64,000 bases of DNA from Robertkochia sediminum (lineage in GTDB: Bacteria > Bacteroidota > Bacteroidia > Flavobacteriales > Flavobacteriaceae): contig NZ_JADMKT010000062.1 of the NCBI RefSeq assembly GCF_016786255.1, positions 186,001-250,000 on the forward strand, given 5' to 3'. Under the pieces are notes generated by a model. It saw only the letters and a list, made by a program, of their open reading frames with translations. It ran no database searches and had not been told where the DNA came from. How positions within the stretch are numbered: the stretch's first letter is position 1; each line of letters begins with the position of its first letter. Shown here in pieces: positions 26,610 through 34,905 of the stretch. The position numbers were made by a program, and so were the translations under genes.

Positions 26610-26960
26610 CTACTCCAACTTATAAACCATAGCTGAATACTGTTCCACCTTCAGGATACATTCTGTGCCGTAGCCTGCATACCCGAAATAGCCCATAAAT
26701 GTAACGTACAGGTTAGTGCCCTTTATTTCATAGAGGTCACCATCGGCATCGGTAAGTTCGATCTGGTAATCCCCGGGATCCACTTCGGTTCTCACATAGA
26801 TATGATCGATGGGATACCCATCATCATCAAGGGTTCCGTAGTCCAGATCGATCTTCTTATAAAACTCATCAACCCGGTATTGATCCAGGTCCTGAAGGGA
26901 TTGTGCATACGTGATCGTTCCGGCGAAGCACAGCAGGAACAGGGTGTATATCATTCTCAT
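26610..26960 (-). CDS. Small secreted protein, unrecognised
   Basis: The 116-residue protein has a clear signal peptide (MRMIYTLFLLCFAGTITYAQ) and a mature part rich in Asp, Tyr and Gly, probably a small beta-barrel or beta-sandwich (YQIELTDADGDLYEIKGTNLYVTFMGYFGYAGYG). It lies 18 bases downstream of the MORN-repeat protein on the same strand and so is probably co-transcribed. No catalytic motif or lipobox was seen. Confidence 0.7.
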   Translation of the reverse strand: MRMIYTLFLLCFAGTITYAQSLQDLDQYRVDEFYKKIDLDYGTLDDDGYPIDHIYVRTEVDPGDYQIELTDADGDLYEIKGTNLYVTFMGYFGYAGYGTECILKVEQYSAMVYKLE

Positions 26961-26978
26961 GATCTCTTGTTTACCGGT

Positions 26979-29249
26979 TTAAATTTTGACCTCCCCTTTC
27001 TTATAGCGTTCCTTCCGGAGACGCTCCCCTGAGCTTAGGTCAAACACCTCTGTTGTGCCATGGCGTACACCATCCTTTACCGAACGCACCTCCCTGGTAT
27101 TTGATTCCTCATCTACATAAATAAAATCGCCTGAAAATGGCGCTCCGGACAGTGTCAGGTACTTTTCAGTAACCAATTCATTATAGTACCCATATTCCTG
27201 AATGATCTTAACATCCTGGGGATAATAGTAATGTATCCATTTGCCGATCTTGTTTTCCTTGTACAGGAAACCTTCGACCACCGGGTCGCCGGAAGTATTC
27301 TCCACTTTATATGCCCCGTCAGGATAGAGATAATCCGAGTCTTCCTGAAGCATCCCTAAAATAACCAGCATATGGAACGACCGGAAATGCGGTTCGCCAT
27401 CCTGATTCATCCGATATACCTTGTACTCCGTTTGATCAGGCCTGTGAAAGATCATTCGGAATTTTAAGTGATCGTTATTCACCTTTAAAATATCGAATTC
27501 CAATTCAGGGCTTTCTCCCAAGGAATCCAAAATAGCAATCCGATCGAGAGCATCATCATCAAAATGAACGATCTTTTCCAGATTACCATTTAGTGCATAC
27601 CATTTCCACTCCCCCTCTCGCTTGTCCTTCACATAATTCCCTTCCATATAGAATGACTCCTCACGTAAAACGTCATTGTTATCAAACCGTTGCTTCCATT
27701 TGCCATTTTTCAGTCCATATCTGAACTCTCCTTTCGCCACAAGTTGTCCTAAAGAATCCTTAACTTCTAAAGGGCCATGAAGTTCGTCATTTCGATAGGA
27801 TACCTTTTCAAAAACTTTGGTGTAAACAAATTTTGAACATGAATCCTGAACGGATTTTTCTTGTTCCTCCTTACAGGGGAAGTACTCCCGGTTTACATAG
27901 GAGTATCGCGTTGAAACACCATTCAACTTTCCATTTTCGTAATTCTCAGTGAGGTAATGTTTCCCGGAATAGGGGAGGTATTCATCATTCTCATCCATGT
28001 ACTTGGAATAGTAGTATTTCCACTCTCCTGTCTTTGATCCGTTGCGGTAACTCCCTTCATTCTGAAGTCCGCCGGTGAGATCATAATTCTTCCAGTATCC
28101 TGTTTTTTCATCATCGGCATAACGCCCCTCCGAAACCAGGATGAGTTCTGCAGGATCTGTTGAACTGATCATACCCCCAAAAAGATTGGTCTTAATGTCA
28201 ATATATACCTTATAATCGCCATGCAGCTTATCTGCAGCATAATTGGCGATGATCAGACTATCACCCTGTACATCCTGTGCCGGGCCATATTTCTCACCCT
28301 GCTTGTAGTTAAATTTCCGCAATACTCGTTCAGAGGCATCCTCGTCTATAAATGTCAATTGCCAGAGCCCTTCCCTTTCATCATCCATATACGATCCGAA
28401 CTCCTTAAATCTCAGCTGCCCTTCATCGTAGTAATAATCGACAGACTCCCCCTGTGCAATCCCATTGACATAGGTGATCTCCTGATCTATTCTGTTGTCA
28501 ACGTATTTGATGAGTTTCCCGTTTCGTTCCCCCTTCTTCATGGTCCATTCGAAAACCAAATTCCCAACCTCATCGAATTCCTGAAATTTACCATCAGCCA
28601 AACCGCCTCTGTAATTCCCTTTCGTCTTTAGAGCACCATTCTCATGATACATTTTAGAGGCTCCCTCAATGAGCCCGTTCACCAGGGTATATTCCGAGCT
28701 TATGGTGCCATCATCATAATAACTCACCTTTTTACCATTGAGCGGATCGTAGACACTGGATTTTTTAACCAACAGGAATCTGTACGCGGTAACACTCTTT
28801 TCCCAACTGTTTTCCTGCTCGCGTTTTTCGGTGGTGATGGTCAAAATAAACTTGCTGTTGGAATAGGTGGAAATGATCTCATTGTTCTCTATTTCACTAT
28901 TATCCAGGGTGTAGCCACGTGAATTCAGGGCTTTCTGAATCAGGGTATACGCCGGTTTGTTGAAAACCGAATACCTTACCTTTACCGGGGTTTCATCATG
29001 GGTGTAGAGGTAAAACCATGCCTCTGCCTCATCGTTGTATGATTTGTTTAAAGACCAGACAATTGTACTGTAGTGATCGGAATCTCCCTTTTGAGATTCG
29101 TGGTATTCCCAATTCTTGTTCATTAGAAATTGGTTGACGCTGGTCCAGTTCGCCTTATTACAAATGGCTTCCATGTCTGCCAGGCTGATCTCCTGGCCAG
29201 CTCCACTAAAAGAGAGAAGCATCGACAGAATTAGCAGGTAATATTTCAT
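26979..29249 (-). CDS. Secreted YwqK/MORN-repeat protein
   Basis: The 756-residue protein has a signal peptide (MKYYLLILSMLLSFSGAGQ) and, from about residue 165, many repeats of the pattern YxDGxLxxExxYxNGxxxGxWxxYxxNG (for example YHENGALKTKGNYRGGLADGKF). This is the MORN variant of the YwqK antitoxin-type family, common in Bacteroidota as exported proteins of unknown function. The motif B site upstream at 29295-29310 sits at the standard spacing to a -7-like element. The name antitoxin is historical for this family and is not supported by a toxin partner here. Confidence 0.85.
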   Translation of the reverse strand: MKYYLLILSMLLSFSGAGQEISLADMEAICNKANWTSVNQFLMNKNWEYHESQKGDSDHYSTIVWSLNKSYNDEAEAWFYLYTHDETPVKVRYSVFNKPAYTLIQKALNSRGYTLDNSEIENNEIISTYSNSKFILTITTEKREQENSWEKSVTAYRFLLVKKSSVYDPLNGKKVSYYDDGTISSEYTLVNGLIEGASKMYHENGALKTKGNYRGGLADGKFQEFDEVGNLVFEWTMKKGERNGKLIKYVDNRIDQEITYVNGIAQGESVDYYYDEGQLRFKEFGSYMDDEREGLWQLTFIDEDASERVLRKFNYKQGEKYGPAQDVQGDSLIIANYAADKLHGDYKVYIDIKTNLFGGMISSTDPAELILVSEGRYADDEKTGYWKNYDLTGGLQNEGSYRNGSKTGEWKYYYSKYMDENDEYLPYSGKHYLTENYENGKLNGVSTRYSYVNREYFPCKEEQEKSVQDSCSKFVYTKVFEKVSYRNDELHGPLEVKDSLGQLVAKGEFRYGLKNGKWKQRFDNNDVLREESFYMEGNYVKDKREGEWKWYALNGNLEKIVHFDDDALDRIAILDSLGESPELEFDILKVNNDHLKFRMIFHRPDQTEYKVYRMNQDGEPHFRSFHMLVILGMLQEDSDYLYPDGAYKVENTSGDPVVEGFLYKENKIGKWIHYYYPQDVKIIQEYGYYNELVTEKYLTLSGAPFSGDFIYVDEESNTREVRSVKDGVRHGTTEVFDLSSGERLRKERYKKGEVKI

Positions 29250-29265
29250 GATTTTGGTGTTTATA

Positions 29266-29310
29266 CAAAGTTCTTAAAATGGGGAAGAATATTCTTACGG
29301 AAAACCGTAA
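29266..29310 (-). promoter_or_regulatory. Motif B (29295-29310), perfect palindrome, promoter of the MORN gene
   Basis: TTACGG-AAAA-CCGTAA at 29295-29310 is the only fully symmetric copy of motif B. Exactly 21 bases downstream on the minus strand is GAACTTTG (29273-29266), a one-mismatch -7 element. Transcription would begin about 10 bases before the ATG at 29249. Confidence 0.6.
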
Positions 29311-29371
29311 AGGGGGAAGGTCGTAGAGTGACATTTAAACAACTCGTTTCTTACCCTCAAATGGGGCGTGA

Positions 29372-29914
29372 TTATTCTGATCCAAACCGATTCTCCCCAT
29401 CCCACGTCGGAAGGTATTCTTCGATATAGTCGAGCAGTTCCGGGGCCATTGGCCCGATACGCCGGCATTCGTATTCGGTGACCTTCCCTTCCTCCCAGGC
29501 AATACGCATGAGCATAAGGGGCTTTTCATCGTTATTGATCAACAGTAAACATGCGGCCGGTTTGTAGGGTCGCCACAGGTCGGTGATCTTCCCTCCGTAC
29601 CAATCGAAGGTAAATCCGTAGCCATCATTCTTATACTCCGGCTTGCCGAACTTATGGGTTACCCGAAAGCGCCTTACCATCCCATTTATGGCCGTGTCTT
29701 TTGCCAGTTCGGCTACCCTCAAATAGAGATCGCCTTCCTTTTTGTAAAAGCTCAGCATGGTGCTATTGAGAATGGCTTTTTTGGTGATATCCCTGCCATC
29801 GCGGGTCACCTTGGTCACCCCGTATTTGGCAAGGATAACCTCTTCTTTTTGGGCGTGACACAAAAGAGGAAGCACAAATAAGAACACTAAGAGTGTCGAT
29901 CGTGATCTGAGCAT
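29372..29914 (-). CDS. Small secreted protein, family member
   Basis: The 180-residue protein has a signal peptide ending in CHAQ and a mature domain with alternating strands (STMLSFYKKEGDLYLRVAEL, GFTFDWYGGKITDLW, CLLLINNDEKPLMLM). The layout resembles those of the proteins at 29965, 31291 and 38185: signal peptide, an opening with I/LxK or V, a FYxxxGxLxxR strand, a Trp-rich centre and an acidic helical C-terminus. I take these as diverged paralogues of unknown function. It is 457 bases downstream of the next secreted gene start and same strand. Confidence 0.68.
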   Translation of the reverse strand: MLRSRSTLLVFLFVLPLLCHAQKEEVILAKYGVTKVTRDGRDITKKAILNSTMLSFYKKEGDLYLRVAELAKDTAINGMVRRFRVTHKFGKPEYKNDGYGFTFDWYGGKITDLWRPYKPAACLLLINNDEKPLMLMRIAWEEGKVTEYECRRIGPMAPELLDYIEEYLPTWDGENRFGSE

Positions 29915-29964
29915 AGCTTTGATGATTCAGTTATTAATCTTCAATACGTGTCCTGGGTTATTGG

Positions 29965-30558
29965 TCATTGGGGCGGATCTCTCCTTTCGGCATGCTGCTG
30001 CCAGTTGAAGATCATATTGTCCCATGCTTCTGAGCCCTGTACCAATTCCGCTTCCATGGCTATGTCGGGATACCACTCACCCTCGCTGAACAGCTTGAAG
30101 TGCAAAAAAAGAGGGCGATCCTTTCGCTGCAATAAGGCGATCAAGGCTTTGGCCGGGATATCCGCTCCACTGAACTTTTCACCCCCGTATTCATCGATCT
30201 GCATTTGCCAAATGAACTGAAAGGAGAGCATCCACTTTTCGTCGGCCTCACTTTCCATTAAAGTCATCGTACCCAAATGCTCCACATATCCATCGATCTC
30301 TGATTCCCCATTCAGACAGGTCCGGCTTATGCGTAACTGTCCGTTCCGTCTATGAAAAATAATGGCCATGTTACAATCCTTAGCGAATGGTGATATATCT
30401 TCACCCCGCAATTCGGAATAGTCGACCCTGAATATGCTGAGTAATTCCCTTTCCTGAGAAAGGGCGAAGGTGTTTGCCAGGAGCCCTAATAGCAAGCTTA
30501 AAAACAATCGCGTCCGGGAAGACCCCTTAACACCTAAATGATCAACCTTACACATCAT
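29965..30558 (-). CDS. Small secreted protein, family member
   Basis: The 197-residue protein has a signal-like hydrophobic stretch (LFLSLLLGLLANTFALSQE), with the likely initiation at M1 or M2. The mature part resembles that at 31291: MAIIFHRRNGQLRISR here versus VLMFFEENGELCISR there, and KWMLSFQFIWQMQIDEYGG versus SWMLILECDWEIRGVDYDG. The start overlaps the end of the previous gene by 11 bases, so the genes are translationally coupled. Function unknown; a periplasmic or surface location is expected. Confidence 0.7.
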   Translation of the reverse strand: MMCKVDHLGVKGSSRTRLFLSLLLGLLANTFALSQERELLSIFRVDYSELRGEDISPFAKDCNMAIIFHRRNGQLRISRTCLNGESEIDGYVEHLGTMTLMESEADEKWMLSFQFIWQMQIDEYGGEKFSGADIPAKALIALLQRKDRPLFLHFKLFSEGEWYPDIAMEAELVQGSEAWDNMIFNWQQHAERRDPPQ

Positions 30559-31264
30559 TGCTATCGTCGTTGTTTTGTGCCAGCTGCTGTTGTTCTGTAT
30601 TCATCTTACGCACCCATTCCGGTAGTTCGCTATCCTTTTTCGCCTTCTCATACCACACCAGGGCATCCTCAAAGAAATCGGTACGGCGGTACATTTCGGC
30701 CACCAGGTATTTATAGATGGCACAATATTGCGGTTCTGTACAGCTATTCTCGGACACCGCCTGTTCGAAAAAGCAGGCTGCCTTTAATTGCATTGCCCTG
30801 CGTTTTTCTTGCTGCTCCTTTACCCCTTTCAAGAAATAAGATGCCGTAAGCCAGTTGTCTGCAATCTCCTGTGGCGGATCGTTATAGAACTCCTTGATCC
30901 CTGCGTGGATCGCATATTCATCGGCTTCGTCTTCGGGCTTTCCGGCATTGGCCTTTAAATAAGCGCGAAGGGCTGCTTTCTCCGTTTCGGTATACTCCTT
31001 CTCAAAATCTTCCACATAGCCCGAAAAATAACAGGTAGGGCAACTGTTCACCAGTTCTTCATAATACGTGCCGATGGCACCGTAGAGCTGCATATCCTTT
31101 TGGCGGCCTTCGGTATACATACTTTTGGTGACACAGAAAAGGACCTCGGTGCCGTCCAGCGGACAATGATAGGTTTCCATATCACAACTGTGGGCAAAGA
31201 CACTCTGAAGGGCACCGGCAAGCAACATGGCGGGAACCAGAAAATAGTGTTTAAAGGTGTTCAT
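30548..31264 (-). CDS. Exported Cys-rich protein resembling DUF2225, with helical tail
   Basis: With ATG 31264 (MNTFKHYFLVPAMLLAGALQSVFAHS) a signal peptide is obtained and overlap with the upstream gene is avoided; the longer start at 31318 is less likely. After the signal come two Cys pairs, CPLDGTEVLFC and CPTCYFSGY, a probable zinc-binding or disulphide unit reminiscent of DUF2225. A helical region follows that could be TPR-like (ACFFEQAVSENSCTEPQYCA, YRRTDFFEDALVWYEKA). It lies between two secreted paralogues in one operon. No enzyme activity can be deduced. Confidence 0.72.
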   Translation of the reverse strand: MNTFKHYFLVPAMLLAGALQSVFAHSCDMETYHCPLDGTEVLFCVTKSMYTEGRQKDMQLYGAIGTYYEELVNSCPTCYFSGYVEDFEKEYTETEKAALRAYLKANAGKPEDEADEYAIHAGIKEFYNDPPQEIADNWLTASYFLKGVKEQQEKRRAMQLKAACFFEQAVSENSCTEPQYCAIYKYLVAEMYRRTDFFEDALVWYEKAKKDSELPEWVRKMNTEQQQLAQNNDDSNDV

Positions 31265-31290
31265 GTCTGATCGAATTATAGGGTTGTGTT

Positions 31291-31845
31291 TTAGTATTGT
31301 TTTCCTTGTTTCCACCAACCGGCTACGAACTCCTTCCAGACATCAGAGGTGGTCATATTGTACGCTTCGTAGGAAGCGAGTTCACTATCCCTGAAGGTAT
31401 TGGTCATGAGCAGGTCGGGAAGGGATCCCCCGGTGTTTCCCGTGAGCATAAGCGTGACACCCAATTGGCCGTCATAATCCACACCGCGTATTTCCCAGTC
31501 ACACTCCAAAATAAGCATCCAGGACTCCTCCATCGTTGTTCCCCTGGCATCGACTATCCGGATATTGGTAAGGGCACCCCAGATCTCTTCTTCTTTAAAT
31601 ACCCTTAATCGGGAAATGCACAGCTCTCCGTTCTCCTCAAAGAACATGAGTACCGTACCGTCCTTTACCGCATCTTCAGAAACATCACCATCCAGAAGGG
31701 TTTCCTGAGACACCTTATAGACGGACATTGGCGGTTCTTCCTGAGCGTTGAGGGGGAATGAAACAGCACAAAACAGAAGAAAAAGCACATGGCGCAGCGA
31801 GGAAGCAGGCATAAGATGAAAGGACATTGAAGGTTTTTTATTCAC
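31291..31845 (-). CDS. Small secreted protein, first gene of a secreted-protein operon
   Basis: The 184-residue protein has a signal peptide (LRHVLFLLFCAVSFPLNAQ); an ATG at 31827 (MSFHLMPASS) is an alternative start. The mature domain (TVLMFFEENGELCISRLRVF, ESWMLILECDWEIRGVDYDG) is a paralogue of that at 29965. It is the first gene of the operon 31845 to about 29372 and is preceded by a motif B promoter. Function unknown. Confidence 0.7.
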   Translation of the reverse strand: MNKKPSMSFHLMPASSLRHVLFLLFCAVSFPLNAQEEPPMSVYKVSQETLLDGDVSEDAVKDGTVLMFFEENGELCISRLRVFKEEEIWGALTNIRIVDARGTTMEESWMLILECDWEIRGVDYDGQLGVTLMLTGNTGGSLPDLLMTNTFRDSELASYEAYNMTTSDVWKEFVAGWWKQGKQY

Positions 31846-31862
31846 GGTTCGGTCAGGGTTTA

Positions 31863-31907
31863 TAAAGTTAGTCAGAGCTGTAAGAAATACTTTACGGCTT
31901 CCCTCAA
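31863..31907 (-). promoter_or_regulatory. Motif B (31892-31907) and promoter of the secreted-protein operon
   Basis: TTACGG-CTTC-CCTCAA at 31892-31907 lies exactly 21 bases upstream (minus strand) of TAACTTTA (31870-31863), a one-mismatch -7 element. The predicted start is about 10 bases before the ATG at 31845, or about 30 before that at 31827. Confidence 0.6.
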
Positions 31908-31926
31908 TTGAGCACCTTTTATTTCC

Positions 31927-32673
31927 TCAAAAAGGAAACTCCGGATCGGTCGGTTTTTGAGGGGTATTGGTGCATTTACTGATGTTGTAATTCCCCATTC
32001 CGTCATGGGTGATCACCTTGCGCATTACGAACTCCTCCTTTTCATTGTAAAAGCTGAGCGCCGTTGCACCGGGATGACAATGCCTGCAGATATCTCCTTT
32101 GACATCGAGTTCGTGTATGCCCAGCTTTCGCAGAGCCTCAAACTCCCTTTCCAGTTCCGCTTCAAATTCCTTTGGGGTATTGCTGTTCACGCTCATGAGC
32201 GGCCGGCAGATGAGGCGGGCCACATAACTGTCCAGATCGCAGTAGGCTAACGCCACATAACCGATGAGCAGGTTCATGGGCATGATGAGTCGGCCCATGA
32301 GCTGAGGAATGCCCCTGCCGCGCTTGTGGTAGTCGGGTTCTACATGCCGGAACCAGTGAAACAGGCTGTCTGATCGTTCGTATTGGTAATTGAACAAACT
32401 CAGGGAGGGATCGTACCACGGATTATAAGGGTCAGTGGCCATGAGGAGCGAATAATTATCGTAAAGACTGTTTTCCGGATCGGGATTGAAACCCAGCATG
32501 ATATCAGCTTCCGGATACAGGCGGTGCAATTGCTTCAAGCGCTCATTATCGAAGATATCATCTTCATAGGCATTTATAAAAAAGTATCCACCAATCCCTT
32601 CATTCACCGGCTCCATAAAGAGGTGCTCCAATACGGTTTTCGGGTCTTTGATGAGTTCCGGTAGTTCGATCAT
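31927..32673 (-). CDS. Unrecognised protein, last gene of the WYL operon
   Basis: The 248-residue protein has no signal peptide. It contains many aromatic residues (YEDDIFDNERLKQLHRLYPE, YNPWYDPSLSLFNYQYERSD), a central hydrophobic patch (GRLIMPMNLLIGYVALAYCD) that could be a buried helix or one membrane segment, and a C-R-H-C-H-P cluster near residue 197 that may bind a metal. The start overlaps the stop of the preceding gene by 4 bases (ATGA), showing translational coupling. I do not recognise the family. Confidence 0.7.
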   Translation of the reverse strand: MIELPELIKDPKTVLEHLFMEPVNEGIGGYFFINAYEDDIFDNERLKQLHRLYPEADIMLGFNPDPENSLYDNYSLLMATDPYNPWYDPSLSLFNYQYERSDSLFHWFRHVEPDYHKRGRGIPQLMGRLIMPMNLLIGYVALAYCDLDSYVARLICRPLMSVNSNTPKEFEAELEREFEALRKLGIHELDVKGDICRHCHPGATALSFYNEKEEFVMRKVITHDGMGNYNISKCTNTPQKPTDPEFPF

Positions 32674-33080
32674 TGTACTGTAGTTTGAAGTTGAATATCA
32701 GGGTCGAGTTGTTCTGTGGTTTCAAGGAGCAAGGTCTCCTGCGGAAAGCAGATCACCGCACGGAGCTGTTCCAGTTCGGCCATCAGAGCGCATACGAAAC
32801 TTTTGATGGTGCTGCTCAGAGTCGCTTCCTCCTGAGGGAATTTGGGATACTGAATAAAATGTAGCGTGAAGCAGGGCTCCCGCTGACCCAGGAAAAGGAT
32901 CTCACTGAAGCTCAGCCTTACGCTAACCGGCACCCCGGTGGTGGCATACACATGACGCTGCACCCGCTCCACAGCACTCCTTACCTCCTCTTCTGAAAGG
33001 AGCAATTTGGTGAAACTTCGATAGCGGCCGAGGGTGGCTTCCACAGAAAATGAGGGCTGACTCAACACATTCACGATCAT
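32670..33080 (-). CDS. Unrecognised 136-residue protein of the WYL operon
   Basis: This small protein has an alternating alpha/beta look (VSVRLSFSEILFLGQREPCFTLHFIQY) and a C-terminal helix (SSTIKSFVCALMAELEQLRAVICF). No signal peptide, zinc cluster or catalytic motif was seen. It lies 3 bases after the gene at 33084 and overlaps the next by 4 bases, so it belongs to one polycistronic unit. Function unknown. Confidence 0.68.
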   Translation of the reverse strand: MIVNVLSQPSFSVEATLGRYRSFTKLLLSEEEVRSAVERVQRHVYATTGVPVSVRLSFSEILFLGQREPCFTLHFIQYPKFPQEEATLSSTIKSFVCALMAELEQLRAVICFPQETLLLETTEQLDPDIQLQTTVQ

Positions 33081-33083
33081 CGC

Positions 33084-33551
33084 TTAGGCTTTTTGGTCGA
33101 ATTGGTCCATATCTTCTTTTTTCATAAAGGCATTACATAGCCTGAGATCCAAAAGCGCTCCATCTTCAATTCGACAAAGGATGGCAAAAGAGCGCCGCCT
33201 GTGTACCAGGTTATGAGGCTCCGGAGCGCCCGTGTGGTGATACGTATTGGTGTATACGGTAACGTGGCGACCGTATTCACATACCAAACAGCGGCTGGCA
33301 TGGGTTTCATGGTCATATGTCCTTGTTTCCCATTCCGTTTTTTTCCAGGAATTGATATCTGCCCTCATGAGTTTATAAAACTCCTGAATGTCCGGATGAT
33401 CGTAGATCTTAAATTGCCTCAGAAAAACTTCGAATCCTGCCGGGATGACCAGCCGACATACCTGTCCGAGCATTTTGCGGAATTTGGCTTCTTCTTCCGG
33501 GGTGAAGGTGCGAATGACTTCTTTCGCTTTGGTTTTCGGTGTGTTGTTCAT
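33084..33551 (-). CDS. Unrecognised His/Tyr-rich protein of the WYL operon
   Basis: The 155-residue protein opens MNNTPKTKAKEVIRTFTPEEEAKF with no signal peptide. Its centre is unusual: ETRTYDHETHASRCLVCEYG, then VTVYTNTYHHTGAPEPHNLVHRR. The C-x-x-C and the clustered histidines suggest a metal site. It lies 41 bases after the gene starting at 34225 and 3 bases before the next gene. I cannot assign a family. Confidence 0.68.
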   Translation of the reverse strand: MNNTPKTKAKEVIRTFTPEEEAKFRKMLGQVCRLVIPAGFEVFLRQFKIYDHPDIQEFYKLMRADINSWKKTEWETRTYDHETHASRCLVCEYGRHVTVYTNTYHHTGAPEPHNLVHRRRSFAILCRIEDGALLDLRLCNAFMKKEDMDQFDQKA

Positions 33552-33592
33552 GGTTTAAATTGGTTTTAGGTTGTAATGGCTATTATTTCGGT

Positions 33593-34225
33593 CTACTTCT
33601 GCACTATGGGTGCAATGACTTTTTGCTCATAGTCGATAGCTACCGGACTGTCAAAGCGCATATAATTCCTTCCGATAAAGGCACTGCAATCATAGCCGGT
33701 TTCCAGTAGCGTCTCTATAAGTTTCCTAAGGTGAATACCCCGCGTGCTCGTCCAGCTTTTCAGGGAAATCTCCTCATTATACACATCGACCAGGTAGGGA
33801 ATATCCTTTTCCGGATCGATAATGCGGAAGCGTTCATTTGCGCGTATATGACTCTGCTCACGTGTCAATGGGATCTCCAGAAGGGGTTCCCCCTCACCTT
33901 CCGCAGGGAAGGTGAATGAGGAGGGAAGCATAAGCAGGTAGCGTATTTCTTTTTCCACCAGGTTGAAATCTAACAACCGGAGAGGATCTACTGATACCGG
34001 ACGGCCTTTGACATTGAAGAAAAATAAGCCTCCTTTAACCTCCCCAAAGTCGGTTCCGGAAGTATCCTTTATGCCCCAGAGGTCGATCAATACCGGTTTC
34101 AGGTCTTTCAACACGTGCACCTCATCAGGAAGGCTTTGCATCCAGGGCCGCAGAAAGACATAGGCCGCACGAAGGGGTTTCAGGCTACCTTTGTTGAGGA
34201 GATTAATCGAAATAAATGGGGTCAT
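33593..34225 (-). CDS. Unrecognised 210-residue protein with its own motif A promoter
   Basis: I choose ATG 34225 (MTPFISINLLNKGSLKPL). A GTG at 34306 would add 27 residues, but a motif A promoter with a -7-like element at 34253-34260 lies between the two starts. The protein is soluble and mixed alpha/beta (LKPVLIDLWGIKDTSGTDFGEVKGGLFFFNVKGRPVS in pieces, YEEI-like helices near the end). No catalytic motif is visible. It lies in the operon led by the WYL regulator but can be transcribed separately. Confidence 0.7.
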   Translation of the reverse strand: MTPFISINLLNKGSLKPLRAAYVFLRPWMQSLPDEVHVLKDLKPVLIDLWGIKDTSGTDFGEVKGGLFFFNVKGRPVSVDPLRLLDFNLVEKEIRYLLMLPSSFTFPAEGEGEPLLEIPLTREQSHIRANERFRIIDPEKDIPYLVDVYNEEISLKSWTSTRGIHLRKLIETLLETGYDCSAFIGRNYMRFDSPVAIDYEQKVIAPIVQK

Positions 34226-34252
34226 AAAACAAAGATTATCGGTTAACAGGTA

Positions 34253-34290
34253 CAAAGATGAAAAGAAGGTGTGCAACATATTTACACACC
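34253..34290 (-). promoter_or_regulatory. Motif A variant (34268-34290) and internal promoter
   Basis: GGTGTGCA-ACATATT-TACACACC at 34268-34290 keeps TGTGCA-N7-TrCACA. Seven bases downstream on the minus strand is CATCTTTG (34260-34253), a one-mismatch -7 element. The predicted start is about 20 bases before ATG 34225. Confidence 0.55.
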
Positions 34291-34305
34291 ACAGTGGTCC
34301 GGTCA

Positions 34306-34902
34306 CTAAGACTGCATCAGGGCGTTTACCTCCCCCCTTTTACAGCAGTATCCGCAGGTCCAGGTTGCTTTATCGGCCTCGATATACATATGGTGGTTTC
34401 CTCGCGGACATTTCACCATCAGTACGCGTTTAGATCCGCTTACTGAAATGGCGTGGATCCCGGCGGACTTCAACTTTTGGTACAAGGGATGCTGCTCCCA
34501 GAATTCTTGATCTGCCCTGGCTTCTGCCTCAAGGCCTTGCAGCACCTGTTCGTAATCTTCTTTTTGTGCAACACCCGGATGGCAGAATCGGGTTATACGA
34601 TAAAAGCCTTTGGTGCCTCTCACATACACCCCCCACAATTGCAGGGCCTGGGTAACTTCGGGAAGGTCATTAAGCCTTTCCTGGGCAACAATATGAGGCG
34701 TATCCGGCCAATCCATTACGCGGTGCACCAACTGCAGGTATCCGTCGTCGGTGACCACCCAGGACACCTCGATCGTTACCAGCTCAATGGCCTGGATCTC
34801 CATGTCGACAGAGAACAGTGTTTTTAGTTGGGCATCCGGATGTAATGGCCCGAAATGTCTGGACATTGTAATTCCGGTTTCCTGAATAGTGGTAGTGATC
34901 AT
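34306..34902 (-). CDS. Protein with CHC2-like zinc-finger end, WYL operon
   Basis: The 198-residue protein starts 3 bases after the WYL stop (an ATG at 34866, MSRHFGPLHPD, is also possible). The first 150 residues are unrecognised. The C-terminal 30 residues read CPRGNHHMYIE... WTCGYCCKRGEVNALM, resembling the CHC2 zinc finger of DNA primases (C, H, C-x2-C and the G-[E/D]-V turn). A nucleic-acid-binding role is therefore possible. It is not a primase: no TOPRIM domain is present. Confidence 0.7.
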   Translation of the reverse strand: MITTTIQETGITMSRHFGPLHPDAQLKTLFSVDMEIQAIELVTIEVSWVVTDDGYLQLVHRVMDWPDTPHIVAQERLNDLPEVTQALQLWGVYVRGTKGFYRITRFCHPGVAQKEDYEQVLQGLEAEARADQEFWEQHPLYQKLKSAGIHAISVSGSKRVLMVKCPRGNHHMYIEADKATWTCGYCCKRGEVNALMQS

Positions 34903-34905
34903 GAA